Source: Tissierella creatinophila DSM 6911 (GTDB lineage Bacteria; Bacillota; Clostridia; Tissierellales; Tissierellaceae). Taken from it: a stretch of 64,000 nt of DNA. Below the pieces are notes generated by a model. It did no database searches, had not been told where the DNA came from, and was given only the letters and a program-made list of their open reading frames with translations. A program made the translations under genes and the position numbers. Shown one piece after another: positions 42,236 to 50,750 of the stretch. Where the stretch lies: contig NZ_LTDM01000002.1 of assembly GCF_001940565.1 (NCBI RefSeq), forward strand, positions 1-64,000. Reading direction: 5' to 3'. Position 1 is the first letter of the stretch. Each line of letters opens with the position of its first letter.

Positions 42236-43288
42236 ATGAATACTACTAAAAATCTAATACAAAAGTTATATGATAATTCTAATTTAAGTCGTGATGAGTT
42301 TACCTTACTAATTGATAATATTGATGAGAATGACTATGAATTTCTCTTTAATCTTGCTCGAAAAAGAAAGGAAGAATATTATGATAAATCCGTTTTTATG
42401 CGTGCACTTATCGAGTTTACAAATTACTGTAAGCAAAACTGTAACTACTGTGGAATTAGAGCTTCAAATTCAAAGGTTGAACGATACAGATTATCAAAAG
42501 AACAAATTTTAGAATGCTCTGATGAAGGTTATAGACTTGGATACCGATCATTTGTTATGCAAGGAGGCGAAGATCCTTTTTTTAGCGATGATCTACTTTG
42601 TGATATTGTCAAATCTATTAAATATAAATATCCAGATGTTGCAATCACTCTCTCTGTAGGTGAAAAATCTATGGAATCTTATAAGAAGTTAAAAGAAGCT
42701 GGAACTGATAGATACTTGCTTCGCCATGAGACTGCTTCAAAAGAACTTTATGAAAGTTTACATCCCAATATGAGTTTTGACAATAGACGTAACTGTTTAT
42801 TTATATTAAAAGAACTTGGCTATCAAGTTGGAGCTGGTTTTATGGTTGGTCTTCCAAATCAAAAAACATCAGACTTTGTAAACGACTTAGAATTTTTAAA
42901 AGAATTAAATCCTGAAATGATAGGAATTGGTCCTTTTATACCTCATGAAGATACACCACTTGGCTCATCTATTGGAGGAACAGTCGAAAAAACTCTTGTA
43001 ATGGTAGCAATCACAAGACTTCTTTTACCAAGCGCATTACTTCCATCAACAACAGCACTTGGTACCCTTGATTCAAAAGGTAGAGAAAAAGCTTTAAAAG
43101 CAGGAGCAAATGTTGTTATGCCTAATCTTTCACCTACGAATGTACGTGAATTATATGAGCTTTATAAAGATAAAATTTGTACTGGCGATGAGGCTGCTCA
43201 CTGCAGAAAGTGCATAGAAGTTAGGATTAACTCAACTGGTTATAGTGTAGATATGGGCCGTGGAGATCATAGCGAATGGGGGAAATAA
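42236..43288 (+). CDS. hydE: [FeFe]-hydrogenase maturation radical SAM protein HydE
   Basis: 350 aa. Radical SAM enzyme with the CxxxCxxC cluster motif at Cys65, Cys69 and Cys72 in FTNYCKQNCNYCGIRASN. GGEDPFF, RHETASKELYESLHP and GFMVGLPNQKT are typical of HydE. It works with HydG and HydF to build the dithiomethylamine-bridged 2Fe subcluster of the H-cluster. AAAAGGAG precedes the ATG. Its stop is one base before the hydG start. Confidence 0.96.
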   Translation: MNTTKNLIQKLYDNSNLSRDEFTLLIDNIDENDYEFLFNLARKRKEEYYDKSVFMRALIEFTNYCKQNCNYCGIRASNSKVERYRLSKEQILECSDEGYRLGYRSFVMQGGEDPFFSDDLLCDIVKSIKYKYPDVAITLSVGEKSMESYKKLKEAGTDRYLLRHETASKELYESLHPNMSFDNRRNCLFILKELGYQVGAGFMVGLPNQKTSDFVNDLEFLKELNPEMIGIGPFIPHEDTPLGSSIGGTVEKTLVMVAITRLLLPSALLPSTTALGTLDSKGREKALKAGANVVMPNLSPTNVRELYELYKDKICTGDEAAHCRKCIEVRINSTGYSVDMGRGDHSEWGK

Positions 43289-43289
43289 T

Positions 43290-44666
43290 ATGTTTATAAA
43301 TCATGATTATATAGGTGAACTTTTAGAAAACAATAAAACTACTTCAAAAGATGAAATTAAAACTATACTTCAAAAAGCAAAGAATTTTCAAGGTTTAACA
43401 CATGAAGAAATTGCAAAACTATTATATATAGAAGATGGCGAATTATTAAAAGAACTTTACTCTGTAGCCGGTTCTATAAAAAATAAAATATACGGCAAAA
43501 GAGTTGTTATGTTTGCTCCTTTATATATCTCTAACTACTGCGTTAACAACTGCCGTTATTGTGGATATCAAAGGTGTAATGAATTCCCTAGAAGACGACT
43601 TGACAAAGAACAAATACAAGAAGAAGTTAAATTACTTGAAAAAATGGGTCATAAAAGAATAGCACTTGAAGTTGGTGAAGATCCAGTTAATTGTCCTATT
43701 GATTATGTTTTTGAGGCAATTGATACTATATACGAAACGGAAAATGTTAATGGTAATATAAGACGAATTAACGTTAATATAGCTGCAACTACTGTTGAAA
43801 ACTACAAATCTTTAAAAGATAGAAATATAGGTACTTATATTCTCTTCCAAGAAACATATCATGAAGATATATACAAAGAGATGCACCCTAAGTGTTTAAA
43901 GGGGGATTATAACTACCATCTTACTGCTTTTGACCGCGCTATGGAAGCAGGCATTGACGATGTTGGTGGTGGAGTATTATTTGGTCTTGCTGATTACAAA
44001 TTTGAAATTTTAGCTCTCATGCTTCATAATGATCACCTTGAAAAAGAATATGGAGTTGGCTTCCATACAATATCAGTTCCTAGACTTAAAAAAGCTGAAG
44101 GTATGTCATTAGATCAATTTCCAAACATCGTAACTGATGATGAATTTAAAAAGATTGTTGCTATTATTCGTCTTGCTGTTCCTTTTACTGGAATTATACT
44201 TTCAACTCGCGAAAGTGTTGATATGAGAAATGAAGTTATTGACTATGGTGTTTCTCAAGTAAGTGCTGGTTCATGTACAGGTGTTGGTGGATATAAAGAA
44301 AGTGATGCTAAGAAAGATGTTGGTCAATTTATAACATCTGACGAGCGAACTCCTCTTCAAGTTGTTAAAGATCTTATTAAAGATGGATATATTCCTAGTT
44401 ATTGTACTGCTTGTTATAGATCTGGACGTACTGGAGATAGATTTATGCAACTTGCAAAGTCTGGCAATATCGAAAATGTATGTAATCCTAACGCCCTTAT
44501 GACTCTTATGGAATTTATATGTGACTACGGTGATGAAGATTTAGCTATAACTGGCAAAAAAACAATATACGATGAAGCAAATAAAATAGAGCGTGAAGAT
44601 ATGAAACAACTTACACTTAAAAATCTAGAAAAGATAGAAAATGGCGAAAGAGATTTATTCTTATAG
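43290..44666 (+). CDS. hydG: [FeFe]-hydrogenase maturation radical SAM protein HydG
   Basis: 458 aa from ATG 43290, with GGGGGAAA upstream. The radical SAM motif is Cys84, Cys88 and Cys91 (ISNYCVNNCRYCGYQ). The C-terminal cluster binds through PSYCTACYRSGRTGDRFM (CxxC). It lyses tyrosine to CO and cyanide and delivers Fe(CO)2(CN) units for the H-cluster. ThiH-like relatives lack this C-terminal Cys pair, which supports HydG. Middle gene of hydE-hydG-hydF. Confidence 0.96.
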   Translation: MFINHDYIGELLENNKTTSKDEIKTILQKAKNFQGLTHEEIAKLLYIEDGELLKELYSVAGSIKNKIYGKRVVMFAPLYISNYCVNNCRYCGYQRCNEFPRRRLDKEQIQEEVKLLEKMGHKRIALEVGEDPVNCPIDYVFEAIDTIYETENVNGNIRRINVNIAATTVENYKSLKDRNIGTYILFQETYHEDIYKEMHPKCLKGDYNYHLTAFDRAMEAGIDDVGGGVLFGLADYKFEILALMLHNDHLEKEYGVGFHTISVPRLKKAEGMSLDQFPNIVTDDEFKKIVAIIRLAVPFTGIILSTRESVDMRNEVIDYGVSQVSAGSCTGVGGYKESDAKKDVGQFITSDERTPLQVVKDLIKDGYIPSYCTACYRSGRTGDRFMQLAKSGNIENVCNPNALMTLMEFICDYGDEDLAITGKKTIYDEANKIEREDMKQLTLKNLEKIENGERDLFL

Positions 44667-44675
44667 GAGGTATTT

Positions 44676-45872
44676 ATGAGTTTAAATGTAACCCCTAGTG
44701 CAAATAGGCTACACATTGGCATATACGGCGCTACAAATGCAGGAAAAAGTTCGCTTATAAATGCAATTATTGGTCAAGACGTTTCACTAGTCTCTGATGT
44801 AAAAGGAACTACTACAGACCCTGTGACAAAACCAATGGAGCTACTTCCCCTTGGACCGGTTGTATTCATAGATACTGCAGGACTTGGTGATGATGGAGAA
44901 CTTGGAGCACTTCGTATTGAACGAACTTTAAAAGTACTTCAAAGAACTGATTTTGCAATCTATTTAAATGATATCACCAATTTTGATGAAAAAGAGCAGG
45001 AAAATATGATACATCAATTTAAAAAATTTAATATACCATATATGATTGTATTTAATAAAATTGATAAAGCTGACAAGGAAACTTTGAACTCATTTAAAAA
45101 ATTATATAAAGACGCTCAATTTATAAGCACAAGTGATGACAAACAAGTTATAGAGTTAAAAAATGCTTTAATTGATAAAATTAAAAATGAAGAAAACGAA
45201 CCTACTATAATTGGAGATCTTGTTCCATACGGTGGCACAGTTGTTATGGTTGTGCCTATTGATAGCGAGGCTCCTAAAGGTAGGATTATACTACCACAGG
45301 TACAACTTATACGTGATTGTCTTGATAATGGTATAAAAAGCTACCTTGTACGTGACACCGAGCTTAAAGACGCCTTGGGTGATTTAAAACATATCGATTT
45401 AGTTGTTACTGATTCGCAGGCTTTTAAAAGTGTAAGCGCTATGGTTCCTGAAAACATACCACTTACATCTTTTTCTATATTATTTGCCCGATACAAAGGT
45501 GATATAAAGAGCTTTGTTCATGGAGTTAATGTGATAAAAGATTTAAAAGATGGTGCAAATATATTAATAAGCGAAAGTTGCACTCATAATCACTCTCACG
45601 AAGACATTGGAAGATATAAAATTCCGAAATTACTAAATCACAAAGAAAATAAAACTTTTAACTACGATTTTAGAATGGGACATAATTTTCCAGAAAATCT
45701 TAGCGAATATAATCTTGTTATTCACTGTGGTTCTTGTATGCTCAATAAAAAAACTATGCAAAGTAGAATAATGATATGTAATGACGCAGGTGTTCCTATA
45801 ACGAATTATGGAGTTGTTCTTGCTTATGCTACTAGCATACTCGATAGAACTTTAAAAGTTAAAAATTTATAA
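44676..45872 (+). CDS. hydF: [FeFe]-hydrogenase maturation GTPase HydF
   Basis: 398 aa. N-terminal GTPase domain with P-loop GATNAGKSS (residues 18-26), TTTDPVTKPMELLPLGPVVF, DTAGLGD and FNKIDKAD. The C-terminal scaffold domain binds the cluster with SCTHNHSHEDIGRYKIP (C-x-H) and VIHCGSCMLNKK (HCxxC). HydF carries the 2Fe precursor to apo-hydrogenase. ATAGGAGG precedes the ATG. The hydrogenase itself is not in this window. Confidence 0.96.
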   Translation: MSLNVTPSANRLHIGIYGATNAGKSSLINAIIGQDVSLVSDVKGTTTDPVTKPMELLPLGPVVFIDTAGLGDDGELGALRIERTLKVLQRTDFAIYLNDITNFDEKEQENMIHQFKKFNIPYMIVFNKIDKADKETLNSFKKLYKDAQFISTSDDKQVIELKNALIDKIKNEENEPTIIGDLVPYGGTVVMVVPIDSEAPKGRIILPQVQLIRDCLDNGIKSYLVRDTELKDALGDLKHIDLVVTDSQAFKSVSAMVPENIPLTSFSILFARYKGDIKSFVHGVNVIKDLKDGANILISESCTHNHSHEDIGRYKIPKLLNHKENKTFNYDFRMGHNFPENLSEYNLVIHCGSCMLNKKTMQSRIMICNDAGVPITNYGVVLAYATSILDRTLKVKNL

Positions 45873-45887
45873 CTTTAAATACCAATT

Positions 45888-45936
45888 AATAAAAATAGGC
45901 TACTTTGTATAAAATGCAAAGTAGCCTATTTTTATT
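45888..45936 (+). terminator. Terminator of hydEGF
   Basis: A perfect 20-bp stem (45888-45907 with 45917-45936, core AAATAGGCTACTTTG) and TTTTTATT run follow hydF. Confidence 0.9.
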
Positions 45937-45958
45937 AAAGCTGTAATATATTATTTGA

Positions 45959-46159
45959 TATGATACAACTTCTGCAGTAGTCGTAATTGGATGGATTCAA
46001 ATAGCTAAAATTTCTTCTTTGGCAATATTTGGACTTTGTAAAATTATTCCTGGATTTATTATTTCATCATTATTTATTTATTTTGTATCCTTAGTTACGG
46101 AAGAACCAAATCAAGAAATCCTTGATGAATATGATGAAGCTCTACTATTTTATTCTTAA
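45959..46159 (+). pseudogene. PutP-type Na+/proline symporter, C-terminal remnant
   Basis: The 370-base gap between hydF and rsmH holds a 66-codon frame with no start or ribosome site, reading VVVIGWIQIAKISS...LCKIIPGFIISSLFIYFV and SLVTEEPNQEILDEYDEALL before TAA. This matches the last membrane helix and tail of PutP-family sodium:solute symporters (typical text YEIIPGF...VVSLLTKEPS). The rest of the gene is absent, so it is a deletion remnant. Confidence 0.7.
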
Positions 46160-46242
46160 ATTTAGTTTTCCTAATATTTTTTTACCAAATTGTCTTTATG
46201 ACTTATATTTGGTATTATACTATATGAAAGGTGGGCGAAAGA

Positions 46243-47292
46243 ATGAATAATCAAGACCAAAAACATAAAAGACGTGTTAGATATAAAGGAACTCATCCAA
46301 GATCCTATAAAGAGAAATATAAAGAATTACAACCAGAGGCATATCCTGATACAGTTGAAAAAGTTATTCAAAAGGGAAGTACCCCTGCAGGAATGCATAG
46401 ATCAATTTGCGTTGATGAAATATTGAATTTTTTACAAATTACTCCGGGACAAACCGGATTAGATGCAACTCTTGGTTATGGTGGTCATACTCTAGAAATA
46501 CTTAAATGTCTGGATTCAAAGGGCCAATTATATGCAACTGATATAGATTCTATTGAGTTACCAAAAACACAACGAAGATTAGAAGATTTGGGCTATGGAT
46601 CAGAAGTTTTAAAAATTAGACAACTAAATTTTTCAAATATAGATCAAGTGGTTTTAGAATCAGGTCCATTAGATTTTATATTAGCAGATTTAGGTGTTTC
46701 TTCTATGCAAATAGATAATCCCGATAGAGGTTTTTCTTTTAAAAATGAAGGTCCATTAGATTTAAGACTAAATCCTAACAAAGGAGAATCAGCATCCGAA
46801 AGATTAAGTAAATTTTCAGAAGATGAATTGGAAGGTATGTTAATAGAAAATGCCGATGAACCACATGCTAAAAAAATAGCTAGTGCTATTATTTCAGCAT
46901 TAAAAAAAGGTGGAAAAATAAATACTACTACAGATCTTCAAGAAATTATAACAGATACTCTTAAATTTATACCAGAAAACAAAAGAGAAAATGAAACTAA
47001 AAAATCGTGCCAAAGAACTTTTCAAGCATTGAGAATAGATGTCAATGATGAGTTTGAGGTACTCTATGAGTTTTTAGAAAAACTTCCTTCTGCTCTAGCT
47101 AAGGGAGGACGAGTAGCTATTCTTTCTTTCCATTCGGGAGAAGACCGTTTAGTAAAAAAATCATTTAAGCATTATTTCAGGAAAGGAATATATAGTGAAG
47201 TAACTCCAGGTCCAATTCGTCCAACACCAGAAGAATGTAGCTCAAATGGTCGTGCTCGTTCAGCAAAATTGCGTTGGGCTATAAAAGCTTAG
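46243..47292 (+). CDS. rsmH: RsmH-family 16S rRNA m4C1402 methyltransferase paralogue with an N-terminal extension
   Basis: 349 aa from ATG 46243 (GGTGGGCGAAAG upstream; an alternative GTG at 46231). After a basic N-terminal extension of about 50 residues (KHKRRVRYKGTHPRSYKEKY), the RsmH fold starts at GMHRSICVDEIL. SAM motif GLDATLGYGGHTLEILK, ADLGVSSMQIDNPDRGFSF and the C-terminal ILSFHSGEDRLVKKSF. RsmH normally sits in the division/cell-wall (dcw) cluster with ftsL; this copy is isolated beside hydF. It may be an accessory paralogue with a different RNA target. The symbol reflects family only. Confidence 0.85.
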   Translation: MNNQDQKHKRRVRYKGTHPRSYKEKYKELQPEAYPDTVEKVIQKGSTPAGMHRSICVDEILNFLQITPGQTGLDATLGYGGHTLEILKCLDSKGQLYATDIDSIELPKTQRRLEDLGYGSEVLKIRQLNFSNIDQVVLESGPLDFILADLGVSSMQIDNPDRGFSFKNEGPLDLRLNPNKGESASERLSKFSEDELEGMLIENADEPHAKKIASAIISALKKGGKINTTTDLQEIITDTLKFIPENKRENETKKSCQRTFQALRIDVNDEFEVLYEFLEKLPSALAKGGRVAILSFHSGEDRLVKKSFKHYFRKGIYSEVTPGPIRPTPEECSSNGRARSAKLRWAIKA

Positions 47293-47334
47293 CTTTAAAA
47301 GAAATGTTTTATATTGGATTTATTTTCCACTTAG

Positions 47335-47450
47335 CAAAGCTATACTCGTAATTTATAACAAGCATAGCTTTTTTATATTTTTATCTGACTTATACAATTG
47401 AAGCGTTGTAAATTTTCTCTATAGCAGTACCTAGTGTATCATTAAATTCT
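47335..47450. repeat. Direct repeat copy 2, including the rsmH terminator
   Basis: Second copy of the repeat at 41475-41576. It keeps a minus-strand frame ending FNDTLGTAIEKIYNASIV-stop, and the hairpin AAAGCTATACTCG...CATAGCTTTTTT (about 47336-47375), which can terminate rsmH. Upstream of the conserved piece the two copies diverge. It accounts for most of the 47293-47564 gap. Confidence 0.75.
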
Positions 47451-47564
47451 CAATATAAAGAACTTTTATTTAATTTTGTTTTGCTTAAAATAATTGACTT
47501 TTACTTCTAATTATAGGGTATAAATATTACACTATAATTAAAACTTATTATTGGGAGGTCTGTT

Positions 47565-47906
47565 ATGAAAAATCAATTTATGAAAGTTACTATAATATTA
47601 TTAGTTTTTATTTTTATACTAGCGGGATGTAGTGGAAACAAAGAACCTGAAACTTCTGCACCTAAAAGTGAAGAAGTGATCCTTACACTAAAAGAGTTAA
47701 GTCAATTTAATGGTATGGATGGTAAACCTTCTTATGTGGCTATCGATAGAGTAATATATGATGTAACAGATGCCACTCCTTGGAAAGGTGGTATGCACAA
47801 TGGTTTTTCAGCTGGTAAAGACCTTACAAAAGAGATAAAGACAATATCACCACACGGAATATCTAAGCTAAAAGAAGTTCCTATAGTAGGTAAACTAAAA
47901 GATTAA
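47565..47906 (+). CDS. Lipoprotein with a cytochrome b5-like heme-binding domain
   Basis: 113 aa. Signal peptide with lipobox ILAGC (Cys22), then a short linker and a cytochrome b5/MAPR-like domain: LTLKELSQFNGMDGKPSYVA, VIYDVTDATPWKGGMHNG, FSAGKDLTKEI and SPHGISKL. The pattern 'W-x-x-G-x-H-x-G-x-x-A-G-x-D-L-T' is the bacterial form of this heme/steroid-binding fold. It would sit on the outer face of the membrane. The next gene encodes a His-rich membrane protein 18 nt downstream, so the two probably form an electron-transfer pair (inference). TTGGGAGG precedes the ATG. Confidence 0.82.
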   Translation: MKNQFMKVTIILLVFIFILAGCSGNKEPETSAPKSEEVILTLKELSQFNGMDGKPSYVAIDRVIYDVTDATPWKGGMHNGFSAGKDLTKEIKTISPHGISKLKEVPIVGKLKD

Positions 47907-47924
47907 ATTAGAAGGAAGGTAAAT

Positions 47925-48329
47925 ATGACGTATGTAAATTGGGGTTGGATGAGTTTAATAATTCTTGGAATTTTAGTATTTCCTTATATATTAAAGCGTT
48001 TAAATAAATATAGAAAATCAATCGATAAATCAAAAAATAACTGTTATATAAAGACAATAAAGTTCTTTAGGAAAATCCATAAGCCTCTTGGACTATCATT
48101 AATTATAATACCATTGATACATGGTTATATGGCTCTGGGAGCCTTGAGACTTCATACAGGACTTATATTATATTTGTCTGCACTTACCACCGCTTTACTT
48201 GGGGGTGCTTTTTATAAAACTAAAAATAAAAATTTTTTCACTTGGCATAAACGTATGGCTGTAATTACAATATTATTTTTTCTTATACACTTCTTTGCTC
48301 CAAATGCAATATATTATTTGTTAAACTAA
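47925..48329 (+). CDS. Four-helix, His-rich membrane protein (putative heme b protein)
   Basis: 134 aa with four predicted membrane helices. Histidines recur in or next to helices: FRKIHKPLG, IPLIHGYMALG, ALRLHTGLIL, FFTWHKRMA and FFLIHFFAP. Paired His at similar depth in helices is the usual arrangement of di-heme cytochrome b-like proteins, though no known family could be assigned with certainty. Encoded directly after a cytochrome b5-like lipoprotein. AGAAGGAAGG precedes the ATG. Heme binding is inferred. Confidence 0.65.
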   Translation: MTYVNWGWMSLIILGILVFPYILKRLNKYRKSIDKSKNNCYIKTIKFFRKIHKPLGLSLIIIPLIHGYMALGALRLHTGLILYLSALTTALLGGAFYKTKNKNFFTWHKRMAVITILFFLIHFFAPNAIYYLLN

Positions 48330-48384
48330 AAATAGGAGTTTCATGACTGTTAGAATAGTTATGAAACTCCTATTTTTAGTTTAA
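48321..48384 (+). terminator. Terminator of the heme-protein pair
   Basis: A perfect 24-bp stem (48321-48344 with 48361-48384) with a 16-nt loop. It includes the last sense codons and the stop of the membrane protein gene. Confidence 0.9.
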
Positions 48385-48548
48385 ATTATCTAATAATTAT
48401 TTTAAAATATAAGAAAATGGCTTTTAGTGACATTGTTTCTAAATTAAGGTATAATAATTAAAATGAGACAAGGTCTAATATAATACAGTTTTTTCAAAGC
48501 TTAATATATTTTAAATATACAAATATAATTCTATATAGGAGGATTTTT

Positions 48549-50228
48549 ATGGATATTGCAAAGATGAGTTTGTTTCATAACACTAAAAAATACAATAAAG
48601 TGATATTTGTTTCTATTTTTTCAATAATAATATATATTATAGCTGCGGTTTTTAATAGTATATTTGTTAAAATTATGCCTGTAGAAAGCTTTTTGACATG
48701 GCATACTATATTTGAACTCTCTAGTATATTGGTGTCATTCTCCATATTTACAGTTACATACTTTATTTATGAAGAATCAGGAAACTTAAAGATGATAATG
48801 TTTGGGTGTGCATTTTTGTTGATGGGTTTACTTGATGCATTTCATACTTTTAGTTATAAAGGTATGCCATACTTTTTCATAGCAAATGATACTGCAAATA
48901 GAGCAACAATTCTATGGATTTTTTCAAGGCTTATTGGAAGTTTAGGATTTATGGCAGCTGTTTCTATACCTTCTAATTTTATCTGTTATATTAAAAAAGA
49001 AGTCTTTGCAATAGTAACAACTTTTTTTACTGTTCTATTGTTTTTAATAGTAACTTACAATCCTACTTTTTTCCCTTCTATGTATATAGAAGGAGAAGGG
49101 CTGACTAATATTAAAATATTTATAGAATATTTTATAATATTTATTTTAGCAATAACATTTATTATCATTGAAACTCAGTATAGAAAAACTCTTTCTAATA
49201 ATGAATATCAGTTTATGATAGCTTTAGTATTATTAATCTTTAGTGAATTTTCATTTACTAGCTATGGAAGTATCTATGATGCCTTTAATTATATAGGTCA
49301 TTTATATAAAATAATAGCTTATAGTATATTATATAAAACTATCTATATAGGAAATGTAATCACACCATATAAAGAAATGAAAAAAGCTAAAAATAAATTA
49401 AAGAGATATTCAGACAATCTTAATGTAATTGTAAAACAAAGAACCAAAGAGCTTGAAAAGTTGAATGAAGTATTGTTAAATGATATTGAATATGCAAAAG
49501 AAATGCAGAGATGCTTGTTGCCCAACCAAATGCCTGGAGGAATGTCTGTATCATTTGATGCAGAATATTTAGCGGCTGAACATTTAAGTGGAGATTTTTA
49601 TAATGTCATTAAGCTAGATGAAGATAATATTGCTATCTATATTGGAGATGTGTCCGGTCATGGTATTTCTGCCGCTATGTTATCAGTATTTGCTTACCAG
49701 AATGTTTTGCAGTTAAAAGAAAATTTAACCCAAAAGATTATAGAACCTGGATTAGTTTTGAAAACTATTTATAACAGTTTTAATAACACAAATATTACTG
49801 AAGAAAAATATATAGTCATGCTTTATGGTATTTATAATATTAAAGATAGGTCTTTTAATTATTCATCAGCAGGAATAAATGTATCACCTTACATTATTAA
49901 AAAATCAGGAGAATTATATGAAATGGATGTTAGAGGATTCCCCATCTGTAAATTAGGTAATCTTATGGATCCCTATTACGAGAATAAAAGTATACAGTTA
50001 GAAACAGGTGATAAGATTTTATTTTATTCTGATGGCTTAGTTGAAGCTAAGAATAAAAATAAAGAGGTATATGGACATCATAAATTAGAAAATTTATTAA
50101 AAAATAACTATAATTTAAATTCTACTGAGTTAAATATTGCTATAAAGGAAGATTTTTTCAACCATATAGATTATAGTAAGGAACTAATGGATGATATAAC
50201 ATTTTTAACTATGTTAATAACAAATTAA
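48549..50228 (+). CDS. MASE3-domain sensor with SpoIIE/RsbU-type PP2C phosphatase domain
   Basis: 559 aa. The N-terminal half (about 15-270) is a MASE3-like sensor with eight hydrophobic segments, including LLDAFHTFSYKGMPYFF and NRATILWIFSRLIGSLGFMA. A coiled segment (about 275-320, KNKLKRYSDNLNVIVKQRTK) joins it to a PPM serine/threonine phosphatase: LSGDFYNVIKLDEDNI, YIGDVSGHGISAAMLSVFAY, ILFYSDGLVEAKNK and MDDITFLTM supply metal-binding aspartates. Relatives (RsbU, SpoIIE) dephosphorylate anti-anti-sigma proteins and so activate a sigma factor. Partner genes are not adjacent. TAGGAGG precedes the ATG. Confidence 0.87.
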   Translation: MDIAKMSLFHNTKKYNKVIFVSIFSIIIYIIAAVFNSIFVKIMPVESFLTWHTIFELSSILVSFSIFTVTYFIYEESGNLKMIMFGCAFLLMGLLDAFHTFSYKGMPYFFIANDTANRATILWIFSRLIGSLGFMAAVSIPSNFICYIKKEVFAIVTTFFTVLLFLIVTYNPTFFPSMYIEGEGLTNIKIFIEYFIIFILAITFIIIETQYRKTLSNNEYQFMIALVLLIFSEFSFTSYGSIYDAFNYIGHLYKIIAYSILYKTIYIGNVITPYKEMKKAKNKLKRYSDNLNVIVKQRTKELEKLNEVLLNDIEYAKEMQRCLLPNQMPGGMSVSFDAEYLAAEHLSGDFYNVIKLDEDNIAIYIGDVSGHGISAAMLSVFAYQNVLQLKENLTQKIIEPGLVLKTIYNSFNNTNITEEKYIVMLYGIYNIKDRSFNYSSAGINVSPYIIKKSGELYEMDVRGFPICKLGNLMDPYYENKSIQLETGDKILFYSDGLVEAKNKNKEVYGHHKLENLLKNNYNLNSTELNIAIKEDFFNHIDYSKELMDDITFLTMLITN

Positions 50229-50260
50229 GAATAAAATTTCTATACAGAATTTATGACATT

Positions 50261-50297
50261 ATAAAAGCTCTAGTAAATAATTTACTAGAGCTTTTAT
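50261..50297. terminator. Terminator shared by the phosphatase gene and ssrA
   Basis: An 18-bp perfect stem (50261-50278 with 50280-50297, arms ATAAAAGCTCTAGTAAAT) lies between the phosphatase stop and the 3' end of tmRNA on the other strand. Confidence 0.85.
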
Positions 50298-50310
50298 ATT
50301 GTCATATGTA

Positions 50311-50659
50311 TGGTGGAGGCGGTGGGAATCGAACCCACGTCCGAAAACACTTCCACAAGAGTTTCTCCGAGTGCAGTTAGTAATTTAACATTCCCTTAGC
50401 CTATCTCCTACTAACGGGATATAGGCCTTAGTAGCTTCATAGTTTCCGTTCCAGGCTCAAAGCTTTACTTGGCTCGGTTCCCCACTAGGTTGACGTTCTA
50501 TTCTAAGCCGTGGGCTACAAAGATAGAACGACAGCTTTAACTAAGCTGCAAATGCGTAATTATTGTTGTCAATTATTGTTTGTGCCACTTTTAACGTTGT
50601 TCGGCGACAACGACTCGCTACTCCTGATTCCATATCCCCGTCGAAACCAGTGCGCCCCC
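50311..50659 (-). ncRNA. ssrA: tmRNA (transfer-messenger RNA)
   Basis: About 349 nt. The 5' end GGGGGCG (50659) pairs with CGCCTCC before the encoded 3' ACCA (50311-50314), forming the acceptor stem; GGTTTCGACGGGG after it and the T-arm GTTCGATTCCCACC are tmRNA hallmarks. The tag frame read from GCA (50585) is AQTIIDNNNYAFAA followed by TAG (50543-50541), a typical degradation tag ending in AA. Together with SmpB (52902-53366) and RNase R (53390-55501) it rescues stalled ribosomes. The exact resume codon is inferred. Confidence 0.97.
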
Positions 50660-50692
50660 AGATATTAAAATCATTAATTTTGTCTACTTTTT

Positions 50693-50721
50693 ATTATAAC
50701 AAATTTAAAAAGATATGTCAA
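50693..50721 (-). promoter_or_regulatory. Consensus housekeeping promoter of ssrA
   Basis: TTGACA (50721-50716), 17-bp spacer, TATAAT (50698-50693): a perfect SigA promoter, giving a precursor with about 27 extra 5' nucleotides for RNase P removal. Confidence 0.9.
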
Positions 50722-50750
50722 ATACCTCAATTTAACAGGTCTTCCTGTTT

